In this document: positions 8,196 through 14,493 of the stretch, piece after piece
How positions within the stretch are numbered: the first letter of the stretch is position 1
Layout: each line of letters opens with the position of its first letter
Source of the DNA: an uncultured Simplicispira sp.
Lineage (GTDB): Bacteria; Pseudomonadota; Gammaproteobacteria; Burkholderiales; Burkholderiaceae_C
DNA length: 16,147 bases
Assembly: GCA_903882725.1 (NCBI GenBank)
Contig: CAIRYF010000073.1
Span: forward strand, 1-16,147
Direction: 5' to 3'
Program-made: the position numbers and the translations under genes
Notes under the pieces: generated by a model
The model's database searches: none
Seen by the model: only the letters and a program-made list of their open reading frames with translations
What the model was told of the DNA's origin: nothing

Positions 8196-8884
8196 GACTT
8201 GCTACCGCCTTGCAGTGGGTTGACCCAATCGCGTGTGATGCGCCCCGCCAGCGCTTGGCCGGGTGCCAGATCCAGTTGCAGGCGCACGCCGTCGGGAAGG
8301 CTGGCGCTGGGGGTGGCTTCTGTGCCAGTTCCTGCGCTATCGGCACTGTTGCCGCTGCTGGACTGCGGGTTGCTCCAAGCGCCACCCCGGTAATAAAAAA
8401 TTTGCCAGTCGGTCAGCGGCATCAGCACGGTTTCGACGCGCTGGTCGGCGTCGCTGGGGTTGCGTGCCCACAGCGCGGCTTGTTGCCACGCTTGCTGCCA
8501 CTGGGCGCGGGTGCGCAGCGGCGGTGACTGCCAGCGCAGCCACTGGCTTTGGCCTTGTACGTTGCGCCGTGTCCAAGCGACAACCAGCGCGCCGGGGTCG
8601 GGCTGCGCGCTGCTGCGCCGGGTGATGCGAAGCACCTGACCGTCCCAGTCCAGTGGCGTGGTGTGTACCAGCGGCAGTACGGCATCTAAATCGGTGCCCC
8701 ACTGCGCCAGCGCTGCTTGCAGCACCAGCAGTTCGTCACCGCGCTGGCGGGTTTGTTCTTGTGCGCGCACCATGCCGTCCAGCCCGCGCCAGCTGACGAT
8801 GGCCAGTAGCGCCATCACCGCCAGCGCTACCAGCAGCTCAATCAGCGTAAAGCCGCGCGGGCGGGCCAAAAAACGCCGTGCCAT
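8192..8884 (-). CDS. gspJ: Type II secretion minor pseudopilin GspJ
   Basis: The product is 230 residues. The prepilin leader MARRFLARPRG is cut before FTLIELLVALAVMALLAI; Glu16 is the conserved +5 Glu. The following SWRGLDGMVRAQEQT and LVLQAALAQWGTDLDAVLPL are typical of GspJ (the W-R-G-L-D and QW-x-x-D-L-D blocks), and the domain later has VLMPLTDWQIFYYRGGAWSN. A Ser/Gly/Thr-rich stretch (SSSGNSADSAGTGTEATPSA) precedes the C-terminal VRLQLDLAPGQALAGRITRDW. GspJ joins GspI and GspK at the pseudopilus tip. The ATG at 8884 is 2 bases after the gspI stop and its stop overlaps gspK, so all three tip proteins are translated from one packed stretch. It would be processed by a prepilin peptidase encoded elsewhere. 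Confidence 0.95.
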   Translation of the reverse strand: MARRFLARPRGFTLIELLVALAVMALLAIVSWRGLDGMVRAQEQTRQRGDELLVLQAALAQWGTDLDAVLPLVHTTPLDWDGQVLRITRRSSAQPDPGALVVAWTRRNVQGQSQWLRWQSPPLRTRAQWQQAWQQAALWARNPSDADQRVETVLMPLTDWQIFYYRGGAWSNPQSSSGNSADSAGTGTEATPSASLPDGVRLQLDLAPGQALAGRITRDWVNPLQGGSKS

Positions 8885-8886
8885 GG

Positions 8887-9291
8887 TCAGCGCCGCCCGA
8901 CGATGGTGGTCAGGCGCAGCACCGGCAACTCGCCATTGAAGACCTGTGCATCAGCGCGGCGAAACAGCGGGTTGGGCGTGGGCCGCACCACCAGATTGAC
9001 GGTCAGCGTGCGCCCGGCCTGCTCGCAGGGCTGGGTGCTGTCGCCCACCGCGGGCATTTGCGGCGCAAGGCGGATAGCGACCAAGGCGTTTTCGGCGCAC
9101 AAATGCGCCAGCAGCACATCGGCTTGGCGCAGGGCATTGCGCGTCAGGGCGCTGGTGGCTTGCAAGCCAGCCAGCAAGGCAATGGCAACGATGGCCAGCG
9201 CCACCAAGACTTCAATCAAGGTAAAGCCGCGCTGCATGGGCGTCATGGGTGTCATGGGCTGCATTGCCGTCATTGCCGTCATTGGGATCAT
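8887..9291 (-). CDS. gspI: Type II secretion minor pseudopilin GspI
   Basis: The product is 134 residues from the ATG at 9289-9291, the first ATG after the gspH stop (4 bases away). The frame opens farther to a TTG at 9318, inside gspH, which is less likely. The leader is peculiar: seven ATG codons are spaced three or so residues apart (MIPMTAMTAM..., ending MTPMQRG) before the cleavage site Gly-Phe and FTLIEVLVALAIVAIALLAG, with the +5 Glu present. The last ATG (9235-9237) would leave only a 4-residue leader, so the start is ambiguous among 9291, 9255, 9246 and 9237. The C-terminal domain, with LLAHLCAENALVAIRL and LPVLRLTTIVGR, is that of GspI, the tip pseudopilin that nucleates with J and K. 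Confidence 0.93.
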   Translation of the reverse strand: MIPMTAMTAMQPMTPMTPMQRGFTLIEVLVALAIVAIALLAGLQATSALTRNALRQADVLLAHLCAENALVAIRLAPQMPAVGDSTQPCEQAGRTLTVNLVVRPTPNPLFRRADAQVFNGELPVLRLTTIVGRR

Positions 9292-9295
9292 CGAA

Positions 9296-9760
9296 TTACT
9301 GCACGGCCCCAACGGCAAACGGGCGCAGGCCGTCGGTGGCCACGCGCAGGGCGTGTTCCGGGTGGCCCGATTGCGTCAAGATGACCTGCTGCGGGCCAAT
9401 CAGCGGCTCTGGCCCCAGCACCAAGTGGCCCGGCCCGCGCACGTGGGTGGACGGATCGAGCCAGCGTGTCGGCAGAGGGTGTTGGCTGGGCAGGCCGTCA
9501 AAACGAAAACCCTCGGGCAGGGCCAGCCAGCGTACCGGCACGCCACTGGCACGCGACTGGGCGCGGGCCGATTCCAGCAGCGCTGCCAGCCGCTCGGCGT
9601 CGCGTTCTAGCTTGGCTTGGGTGCCGTCGCGCATCGACAAGCCCACGCCCACCGTGGCCAGCGCCATGATGCTCAACACCACCAGCAGCTCCAGCAGCGT
9701 GAAACCACCGAGGCCACGGGCACGGCGGCGGTGTTTACTGCCAGCTGCCAATATCTGCAT
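9296..9760 (-). CDS. gspH: Type II secretion minor pseudopilin GspH
   Basis: The product is 154 residues. The only plausible start is the ATG at 9760, which places the first codons inside the gspG 3' end (26-base overlap), and the leader of 19 residues (MQILAAGSKHRRRARGLGG) is longer than average. Cleavage before FTLLELLVVLSIMALATVGV leaves the +5 Glu (residue 24). The following LERDAERLAALLESARAQSRASGVPVRW is a strong GspH block, as is the C-terminal VILTQSGHPEHALRVATDGLRPF. GspH links the tip complex to the GspG shaft of the pseudopilus. The gene ends 4 bases before the chosen gspI ATG. Family and position agree; the only doubt is the overlap with gspG, which seems real because no later Met exists before the cleavage site. 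Confidence 0.94.
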   Translation of the reverse strand: MQILAAGSKHRRRARGLGGFTLLELLVVLSIMALATVGVGLSMRDGTQAKLERDAERLAALLESARAQSRASGVPVRWLALPEGFRFDGLPSQHPLPTRWLDPSTHVRGPGHLVLGPEPLIGPQQVILTQSGHPEHALRVATDGLRPFAVGAVQ

Positions 9761-10193
9761 CCTTGCCCTCGCCGCCAGACTGGCCGTCAGCGCCGAACGA
9801 CATCACGTCAATCTCGCCCTTTACGCCGGGATTGAGGTACTGATACGGTCGGCCCCACGGGTCGTTGGGTAGCTTTTCTAAATAGGGGCGCCAGTTCAGC
9901 GGCAGTGGGGCGGTGGTGGGTTTGCTGATCAGCGCTTGCAGCCCTTGCTCAGATGTTGGATAGCGCTGGTTGTCCAAGCGGTACAGCTTGAGCGCTTGCA
10001 TCACGTTGGTGACGTCGGTGCGCGCCGCCGTGCTGCGCGCGTCGTCGGCGCGGTCAAGCACATTGGGCACGATCAGCGCCGCCAGCACGCCAATGATGAC
10101 CAGCACCACCATCAGCTCAATCAAAGTAAAACCGGTGGCTAGACGGCGGCGCGCGGTGTGTGCGTTGCGAAGGGGCAAGAGAAAGCGTTTCAT
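9735..10193 (-). CDS. gspG: Type II secretion major pseudopilin GspG
   Basis: I choose the ATG at 10191-10193 (152 residues): it gives a basic leader MKRFLLPLRNAHTARRRLATG cut before FTLIELMVVLVIIGVLAALI, with the +5 Glu. The frame continues 31 codons upstream without leader character. The mature domain shows the GspG signature: VPNVLDRADDARSTAARTDV, LKLYRLDNQRYPTSEQGLQAL, then LPNDPWGRPYQYLNPG and the calcium-binding end SFGADGQSGGEGKDADIGSW, whose Asp residues are the known calcium ligands. GspG is the main subunit of the pseudopilus that pushes folded substrates through the secretin. It is the first gene of the minus-strand operon, and the most abundant product would be expected from this place. 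The 105-base region upstream is shared with divergent gspC. Confidence 0.97.
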   Translation of the reverse strand: MKRFLLPLRNAHTARRRLATGFTLIELMVVLVIIGVLAALIVPNVLDRADDARSTAARTDVTNVMQALKLYRLDNQRYPTSEQGLQALISKPTTAPLPLNWRPYLEKLPNDPWGRPYQYLNPGVKGEIDVMSFGADGQSGGEGKDADIGSWQ

Positions 10194-10298
10194 AGGGTGT
10201 GTTGGGCAAACAGACAAGGCGCATAGGCCCAGAACCAAGCGCAAGCGGGGTAAAGCAGAGTAAGCAGGGCGACCGATCGGCTGCATGATAATCCTGCG
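10194..10298. promoter_or_regulatory. Divergent gspG/gspC control region
   Basis: This 105-base gap separates the two oppositely transcribed T2SS units, so it must hold both start regions. On the + strand GATAAT at 10287-10292 resembles a -10 box, but it sits only 6 bases before the gspC ATG and no Shine-Dalgarno is visible; if used, the gspC mRNA would be nearly leaderless. An 8-base palindrome CCGATCGG lies at 10273-10280. I see no convincing -35 on either strand. Confidence 0.35.
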
Positions 10299-10748
10299 AT
10301 GGTGACAAACACAGACAACAACTGGGCGGTGCGCTTGGCGACCTTGGTGCTTTGGCTCTTGGCCGGGGGCAGTGTCGTCTATTGGGGACTGCGTTTATCC
10401 GCCCCGGCCCAAGGCGTGCCGCTGGCTGCCGTGGCCCCTGCCCTGCCCGCGCCCGACGCCCAAGCGCTGGCGCGTTTGCTGGGTGCTGTGGATGCACAAG
10501 CGCCGCTGGCAGCGCCTGCGGCCTCGGTGGCCAGCCGCTTTGCTTTGGTCGGCGTGCTGGCCGGGCGCAGCAGCGGTGCTGGGGCCGCGTTGATCGCGGT
10601 CGATAGCCGCCCTGCCAAACCCTACCGGGTGGGTGCCCAGGTCGATGCTGGCTTGGTGCTGCAAAGCGTTGGCCCGCGCCAAGCACGTTTGGGCGCTGCG
10701 CTGCGCAGCCCGACGCTGGTGACGCTGGACGTGCCAGCGCGCCGGTAA
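10299..10748 (+). CDS. gspC: Short type II secretion protein GspC (HR domain, no PDZ)
   Basis: The product is 149 residues. A cytoplasmic start of about 12 residues precedes one membrane helix (VRLATLVLWLLAGGSVVYW), then an Ala/Pro-rich linker (about 35-78) and a homology-region domain: SRFALVGVLAGRSSGAGAALIAVD, KPYRVGAQVDAGLVLQSVG and a final ARLGAALRSPTLVTLDVPARR. That pattern is GspC, the inner-membrane protein whose HR domain docks on the N0 domain of the secretin. The protein ends right after the HR domain, without the PDZ or coiled-coil domain that longer GspC proteins use in substrate choice. It is transcribed divergently from gspG and converges with terC, 17 bases between the stops. 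The ATG at 10299 has no evident Shine-Dalgarno; the next codon is GTG, a possible alternative. Confidence 0.85.
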   Translation: MVTNTDNNWAVRLATLVLWLLAGGSVVYWGLRLSAPAQGVPLAAVAPALPAPDAQALARLLGAVDAQAPLAAPAASVASRFALVGVLAGRSSGAGAALIAVDSRPAKPYRVGAQVDAGLVLQSVGPRQARLGAALRSPTLVTLDVPARR

Positions 10749-10765
10749 GTGCTCACGGCAACAGC

Positions 10766-11530
10766 TCAGTGCTCGGCCTGCAGTGGGTGCTGTTTGAGCT
10801 GCCTTTTGGCGCGGGCGCGGATGTTCAGGGCTTCGACCGCCAGCGAGAACACCATTGCTGCGTAGATATAGCCCTTGGGGATTTCTTGGTCAAAAGCCTC
10901 GGCGGTCAGCGCCATGCCCACCATCACCAAAAACGCCAGCGCCAGCACTTTGACCGAGGCATGGCGATCGACGAATTCGCCAATCGGTCGCGCGGCAATC
11001 AGCATCACGCCCACGGAAGTCACCACCGCCGCAATCATGACGCCGATGGAATCGACCATGCCGACGGCAGTGATCACCGAGTCGAGCGAAAACACAATAT
11101 CGATCACGGCGATTTGGCCGATCACCATCCAAAACATCCGGCTGCCCGAGGCTTTTAAGACCTGTGTGTCGGTGGCCGTTGGCGCTTTTTCTTCGCGCGC
11201 TTCGACTTCCATGAAAATTTCGTGCGTCGCTTTGTAGAGCAAAAACAGCCCGCCAAACAGCAAAACCAAGTCGCGCCCGCTGATGCCCATGTCGGCTACG
11301 ACGAACAAGTCAGCGGTCAAGCCCATGATCCAGCTGAGGGCAAACAGCAGCGCCAAGCGCGAGAACAGCGCAAAGCCCAGCCCGAGGCGGCGGGCCTTGT
11401 CGCGCATCTCAGGCGGCAAGCGACCGACCAAGATGGAAATGAAAATAATGTTGTCAATGCCCAAGACGATTTCAAGGGCGGTCAGCATCGCAAAAGCGAT
11501 CCAGACATTGGGGTCGGAAAGAAATTCCAT
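10766..11530 (-). CDS. TerC family integral membrane protein
   Basis: The product is 254 residues with about seven membrane helices. The N-terminal motif ALEIVLGIDNIIFISIL (Glu20, Asp26, Asn27) and the second-half motif IDIVFSLDSVITAVGM (Asp150) are the paired acidic motifs of TerC, thought to line a metal pathway. The loop between them (EAREEKAPTATDTQ) is short and charged. TerC proteins are linked to tellurite resistance and, for relatives such as Alx and MeeY, to manganese export, including metal loading of exported enzymes; the substrate here is unproven. There is no cytoplasmic CBS/CorC extension, so this is the short form. No Shine-Dalgarno is seen; a 5-bp hairpin lies 8 bases before the ATG. 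It follows the NhaR-like gene on the same strand by 86 bases, so the two may be co-transcribed. Confidence 0.93.
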   Translation of the reverse strand: MEFLSDPNVWIAFAMLTALEIVLGIDNIIFISILVGRLPPEMRDKARRLGLGFALFSRLALLFALSWIMGLTADLFVVADMGISGRDLVLLFGGLFLLYKATHEIFMEVEAREEKAPTATDTQVLKASGSRMFWMVIGQIAVIDIVFSLDSVITAVGMVDSIGVMIAAVVTSVGVMLIAARPIGEFVDRHASVKVLALAFLVMVGMALTAEAFDQEIPKGYIYAAMVFSLAVEALNIRARAKRQLKQHPLQAEH

Positions 11531-11538
11531 GATTTTTT

Positions 11539-11553
11539 GCCGCAGTGCGCGGC
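11539..11553 (-). promoter_or_regulatory. Small hairpin just upstream of terC
   Basis: GCCGC and GCGGC can pair around a 5-base loop. On the terC strand the hairpin is followed by six A, then TC and the ATG, so it sits where a ribosome binding site would be. It is not a terminator, since no T run follows on the minus strand. It could hinder or pace translation; chance is also possible. Confidence 0.3.
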
Positions 11554-11616
11554 CCTGTAAAAAGCAACAAAAATGAGCAGGCTGCGCAGCATGGAGGCGC
11601 GATTCTAGCGCTGCGT

Positions 11617-12504
11617 TCAGTGCCGCGCTGGCAGCAGTATTTGCTGCACCAATGGGTGCATCACCTTGCGCTCGGTGCTGATGGCGTAGTAGTGCTCTTG
11701 CACGCCCTCGCAGGCGCCAATCAGCTGCACTTGGCTGCGTTTGAACAAGGCGTCTTGCGCCGCCAGCGCTGCCGGAAAAATCCCCAGTCCGGTGCTGCCA
11801 AAAGTCTCTAGCAATGCGCTGTCTTCAATTTCGGCCACCACGCGCGGGCGCAAGCCTTTGTGGCTCAACCAGCGCTCTAACTGAGCGCGCACCACCGAGT
11901 GTGTGGTGGGAAGCAGCAGCGGCACTTGTTGCAGTGACGCCGGAAAATCCGCCTGCGCCAGCGCCCACCAGTTGGCGCTGCCGTACCAGCCGATGTCTGA
12001 CGTGCCCAGCGAATGGCTGTGTACCTTGAGCTGCAAGTTGGGCGGTGCGGAGTGGTCGGTGAGCACCACGTCAAATTTGTGTAATACCAAGTCGGCCAAC
12101 AAATCTGTCATTTCGCCGTCGTCGCACACCAAACGCAAGTGCGGCACCGCCAGCACCGGCTGCAGCAGGCGCTGCACCTCCAGTTTGGGCAGACCATCGG
12201 CAATGCCAACGGCCAGCCGCACCGAAGGCGCTTGCACGGTGGCCAGCACCTGCTCGGGCAGCGCTTGCGAGAGCTGAAAAATTTGTTCGGCCTGCTGCAG
12301 CGCCACCACGCCAGCTTCGGTCAGCGCCAGCCCGCGCCCAGCTGGGCGCAGCAGCTGGCAACCCAAGTCGCGCTCTAACTCGCGCACCTGCGCGCTGACG
12401 GTTTGCACCGCCATGTCCAGCCGCTGGGCAGCGCGCGTCATGCTGCCTTCTTTGGCAACAACCCAGAAGTAATACAGATGGCGGTGGTTGAAGGCCAAGG
12501 TCAT
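11617..12504 (-). CDS. LysR-family regulator, NhaR-like
   Basis: The product is 295 residues. The N-terminal winged helix-turn-helix (about 1-62) reads NHRHLYYFWVVAKEGSMTRA, then VQTVSAQVRELERDLGCQLL and RGLALTEAG. The HLYYFW start, the KEGS turn and the later blocks VGIADGLPKLEVQRLLQP, HKFDVVLTDHSAPP and ALLETFGSTGLGIFPA are closer to the NhaR group than to general LysR proteins. NhaR in enterobacteria activates the Na+/H+ antiporter gene nhaA in response to sodium, but no antiporter gene is in this window. The effector domain (about 90-290) is complete. The gene is divergent from the 12625-13865 operon (120-base gap) and lies upstream of terC on the same strand, so either could be its target. 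The subgroup call is good; the inducer is unknown. Confidence 0.9.
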   Translation of the reverse strand: MTLAFNHRHLYYFWVVAKEGSMTRAAQRLDMAVQTVSAQVRELERDLGCQLLRPAGRGLALTEAGVVALQQAEQIFQLSQALPEQVLATVQAPSVRLAVGIADGLPKLEVQRLLQPVLAVPHLRLVCDDGEMTDLLADLVLHKFDVVLTDHSAPPNLQLKVHSHSLGTSDIGWYGSANWWALAQADFPASLQQVPLLLPTTHSVVRAQLERWLSHKGLRPRVVAEIEDSALLETFGSTGLGIFPAALAAQDALFKRSQVQLIGACEGVQEHYYAISTERKVMHPLVQQILLPARH

Positions 12505-12557
12505 AGTCAGTTTTTGCAGGAATTAGATTCATATATTTTCTGCTTTTTTCGATATGG

Positions 12558-12591
12558 TGTTGGCCTTACGTTATGGGCCTGCACGCCAACA
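12558..12591. promoter_or_regulatory. Inverted repeat TGTTGGC-N20-GCCAACA between divergent genes
   Basis: Perfect 7-base arms at 12558-12564 and 12585-12591 flank a 20-base spacer, in the 120-base gap between the NhaR-like regulator and the exported Ala/Pro-rich protein. Location and symmetry suit an operator for the regulator or an mRNA hairpin in the 5' leader of the + strand operon. The T-rich stretch before the 12625 gene (12600-12613) is followed by AGGA at 12614-12617, the likely ribosome binding site. I cannot pick a sure -35/-10 pair. Confidence 0.35.
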
Positions 12592-12624
12592 GCGTCCCTG
12601 TTTTTTATTTTTTAGGATATTCCC

Positions 12625-13146
12625 ATGCGTAAAACTGCTTCTTTTCGTGCCAATGCTGCTGCGGTGATTGCTTTGACCATCGCCTCGTTGATAGCGCCCT
12701 CCATGGCACACGCCAAGCGCTTTGGCAGTAAACCGGCACCGGTGAATCTGCAAAAAGCCCCAGCGCCTGCACCGCCTGCTGCCGCCAAGCCCGCTGCTGC
12801 GCCTGTAGCACCTGTAGCGCCGACTGCTCCTGTCGCTCCTGTTGCGGCGGCGGCCCCAGCTGGTGTGCCAGCCGCCGCCGCTGCTGCTCCTGCTGCAGCT
12901 GGCCCGGGTTTGATGGGCATCATGGGTGCAGCGGTGGTCGGTGGCGTGGTCGGTACGGTGGCTGGCAATGCGCTGGCCGGTGGTCTGTCGAGCGACAAAG
13001 AGGCAGAAGCTGTCAAAGCCAAAGAGGCAGAAGCCGCCAAGGCCAAAGAAGCTGCCGCCGCTGCTGAAAAAGAGGCCAAAGAGCTGCAAGCCAAGGCCGA
13101 TGAAGCCAAAGCCAAGGCTGAAGCTGCCCGCGCAGCCATCAAATAA
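12625..13146 (+). CDS. Exported Ala/Pro/Lys-rich protein of unknown function
   Basis: I do not recognise the family with certainty. The product is 173 residues. Residues 1-30 are a good Sec signal peptide (MRKTASFRAN, hydrophobic core, cleavage after SMAHA). The mature protein has three zones: KRFGSKPAPV followed by a Pro/Ala-rich low-complexity linker (about 45-93); a glycine-rich hydrophobic stretch (94-120, GLMGIMGAAVVGGVVGTVAG) like a glycine zipper that could enter a membrane; and a Lys/Glu/Ala coiled coil (124-172) with KAKEAEAAKAKEA units, resembling the TolA central helix. The KRFGS start and Ala/Pro linker recall the exported Tim44-domain proteins of Burkholderiales, but their C-terminal domain is missing. 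AGGA 7 bases before the ATG is a good ribosome site. The YccA gene follows after 23 bases, so they form an operon. Confidence 0.8.
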   Translation: MRKTASFRANAAAVIALTIASLIAPSMAHAKRFGSKPAPVNLQKAPAPAPPAAAKPAAAPVAPVAPTAPVAPVAAAAPAGVPAAAAAAPAAAGPGLMGIMGAAVVGGVVGTVAGNALAGGLSSDKEAEAVKAKEAEAAKAKEAAAAAEKEAKELQAKADEAKAKAEAARAAIK

Positions 13147-13169
13147 ACCCAGAAAACAGGAGAGAAATT

Positions 13170-13865
13170 ATGAACAAACACCTTCCTACTTACGGCGTGT
13201 TTGACACCAGCGCCACCACCAGCGCCGAGCGCAACCAAGTGCTGCGCAACACCTATTGGCTGCTGGCGCTGTCGATGGTGCCCACGGTGCTGGGCGCTTG
13301 GCTGGGCGTGGCCACCGGCCTGACCCGCGCGCTGTCGCCCGGCATTGGCGCGATGGTATTTTTGGGCGGTGCGTTTGGCTTTATGTACGCCATCGAAAAG
13401 ACCAAAGACTCCGCCGCTGGCGTGGCTGTGCTGTTGGCCTTTACTTTCTTTATGGGGCTGATGCTGTCGCGCTTGGTTGGCAGCGTGCTGGGCCAAGCCA
13501 ATGGTGCCGGGCTGATCATGACGGCCTTTGCGGGCACTGGTGTGATTTTTCTGGGCATGGCCAGCCTGTCGTCGGTCATCAAGCGCGACCTGTCGGGCAT
13601 GGGCAAATGGCTGTTTGTCGGTGCGCTCTTGATCATGGTGGCGGGCATTGCCAACATCTTTATGCAGTCTGGCGCGTTGATGATCACGCTGGCCGTGCTG
13701 ACGATAGCTGTGTTTACCGCCTTCATCCTGCACGACTTGAAGCGCGTCAAAGACGGCCTAGAGACCAACTACATCACCGCCACGCTGGGCGTTTACCTGA
13801 GTCTGTTTAACGTCTTTCAAGCGCTGTTGATGCTGCTGGGCATTGGTGGCGGCAGCAACGATTAA
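13170..13865 (+). CDS. Bax inhibitor-1 family membrane protein (YccA/YbhL type)
   Basis: The product is 231 residues with seven predicted membrane helices. It begins with a soluble segment (NKHLPTYGVFDTSATTSAERNQVLRNTYWLLALS), typical of bacterial BI-1 proteins, and ends with the signature FTAFILHDLKRVKDGLETNYITATLGVYLSLFNVFQALLMLLG, in which the conserved Asp residues correspond to the pH-sensing acidic pair of the structurally known BsYetJ. A strong AGGAGA precedes the ATG by about 7 bases. E. coli YccA inhibits the membrane protease FtsH; other members are pH-dependent calcium leak channels, so the exact role here is open. The gene is second in an operon with the exported coiled-coil protein and converges with cobC, only 9 bases between the stops. 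Family call is firm. Confidence 0.95.
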   Translation: MNKHLPTYGVFDTSATTSAERNQVLRNTYWLLALSMVPTVLGAWLGVATGLTRALSPGIGAMVFLGGAFGFMYAIEKTKDSAAGVAVLLAFTFFMGLMLSRLVGSVLGQANGAGLIMTAFAGTGVIFLGMASLSSVIKRDLSGMGKWLFVGALLIMVAGIANIFMQSGALMITLAVLTIAVFTAFILHDLKRVKDGLETNYITATLGVYLSLFNVFQALLMLLGIGGGSND

Positions 13866-13874
13866 GCAGGTCGT

Positions 13875-14465
13875 TTAGACCGGCGGCGGCAGGGCAAAAC
13901 ACACCCACTCGCCGTAGCCCGGTGCGCTGCGCGGCCATTGGTCGGCGCGCGGCAAAGCATGGGGTGCGGCGTGCAACAGCCATTGCACGCAGCGCGCCAC
14001 GCCAGCGTGGGTGATCCACAAAACCTCGGTTCCTTCAGCGCATTCTTGCTGTGCCACGCGCAAGGCGCTGGCGACGCGCGCCAGCATTTCCTGCAAGTTA
14101 TCACCGCCGCCGGGGCGACAGTCGGCAAACTGCGCCGTCCAAGCGTCGATGTCGGCGCGGGCAATGGCGTCCCAGGCGCGGCCTTCCCAACGGCCAAAGT
14201 TAAATTCCACCAGCTCTGCGGCTGCTTTAAGAGTCAAATCGGGTCGCAGCCCAATCAGTGCCTGCGCTAACAGCTCACATCTTTGTAGCGGCGAGTGCCA
14301 CACGCTCAGGCGCTGCGGCAGCGCAGCCGCCAAGCGCTGGGCGCTGCGCGCCGTGGCGGCGGGATCGGCGTTCAAGTCCAGCGCGCCGTAGCACACGCCC
14401 GGCGCTACCAGCGGCTGCGCGTGGCGCGCCAGCCATAAACGTCCGCCCGGTGATGTGGCTGTCAC
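13875..14465 (-). CDS. cobC: Histidine phosphatase, probable alpha-ribazole phosphatase CobC
   Basis: From the GTG at 14463-14465 the product is 196 residues; an AAGG lies about 10 bases upstream and the start is 28 bases after the cobS stop. The frame stays open to 14618, but those residues (Trp/Arg/Cys-rich, opposite cobS codons) look non-native. The catalytic core LARHAQP, phosphate-binding SPLQRCELLAQAL, the acid motif FNFGRWEGRAWDAI and the second His in WITHAGV are those of the phosphoglycerate-mutase-like superfamily; the F-G-x-WEG block and the neighbour cobS point to alpha-ribazole-5'-phosphate phosphatase, which removes the phosphate in cobalamin nucleotide-loop assembly. The first motif is RHA instead of the usual RHG. 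The conserved SPLQRCELL block overlaps a dispersed repeat copy (14242-14289). It could also act on other phosphomonoesters. Confidence 0.85.
   Translation of the reverse strand: MTATSPGGRLWLARHAQPLVAPGVCYGALDLNADPAATARSAQRLAAALPQRLSVWHSPLQRCELLAQALIGLRPDLTLKAAAELVEFNFGRWEGRAWDAIARADIDAWTAQFADCRPGGGDNLQEMLARVASALRVAQQECAEGTEVLWITHAGVARCVQWLLHAAPHALPRADQWPRSAPGYGEWVCFALPPPV
14242..14289 (-). repeat. Dispersed AGCT...GCTAG repeat, copy 2 (inside cobC, degenerate)
   Basis: On the minus strand it begins GCTACAAAGATGTGAGCT, with AGCT at 14275-14272, then CGCAGG and GGGCT in the same register as copy 4 at the ilvA end; similarity continues to about 14228 (CCGATTTGACT against CCGTTTTGGCT). The GCTAG core is altered to GCTGC. 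Some of the match may come from codons of a conserved protein block, so this is the least certain copy. Confidence 0.5.
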
Positions 14466-14493
14466 CGCATTGCAGCCTTGCTGCGTTGCAGCA

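Noticed and set aside
9957..10005. Repeat-like words (GATAGCGCTGG, CAAGCGG, GAGCGCTTG) in gspG.
   Set aside because: They are codons of the highly conserved LKLYRLDNQRYPTSEQG block and do not follow the repeat spacing.
11561..11616. Possible fifth copy of the dispersed repeat upstream of terC (CAAAAATGAG then TCTAGCGCT).
   Set aside because: Only the two short words match, and the spacing between them differs from the gap-free alignment of the other four copies.
12612..13733. Long minus-strand frame of 373 codons opposite the exported protein and YccA genes.
   Set aside because: It is antisense to two good genes with ribosome sites; the Ala/Gly/Thr runs mirror the low-complexity of the real gene.
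13868..13880. GGTC/GACC inverted repeat between the YccA and cobC stops, as a shared terminator.
   Set aside because: The stem is only 4 bp and no T run follows on either strand.
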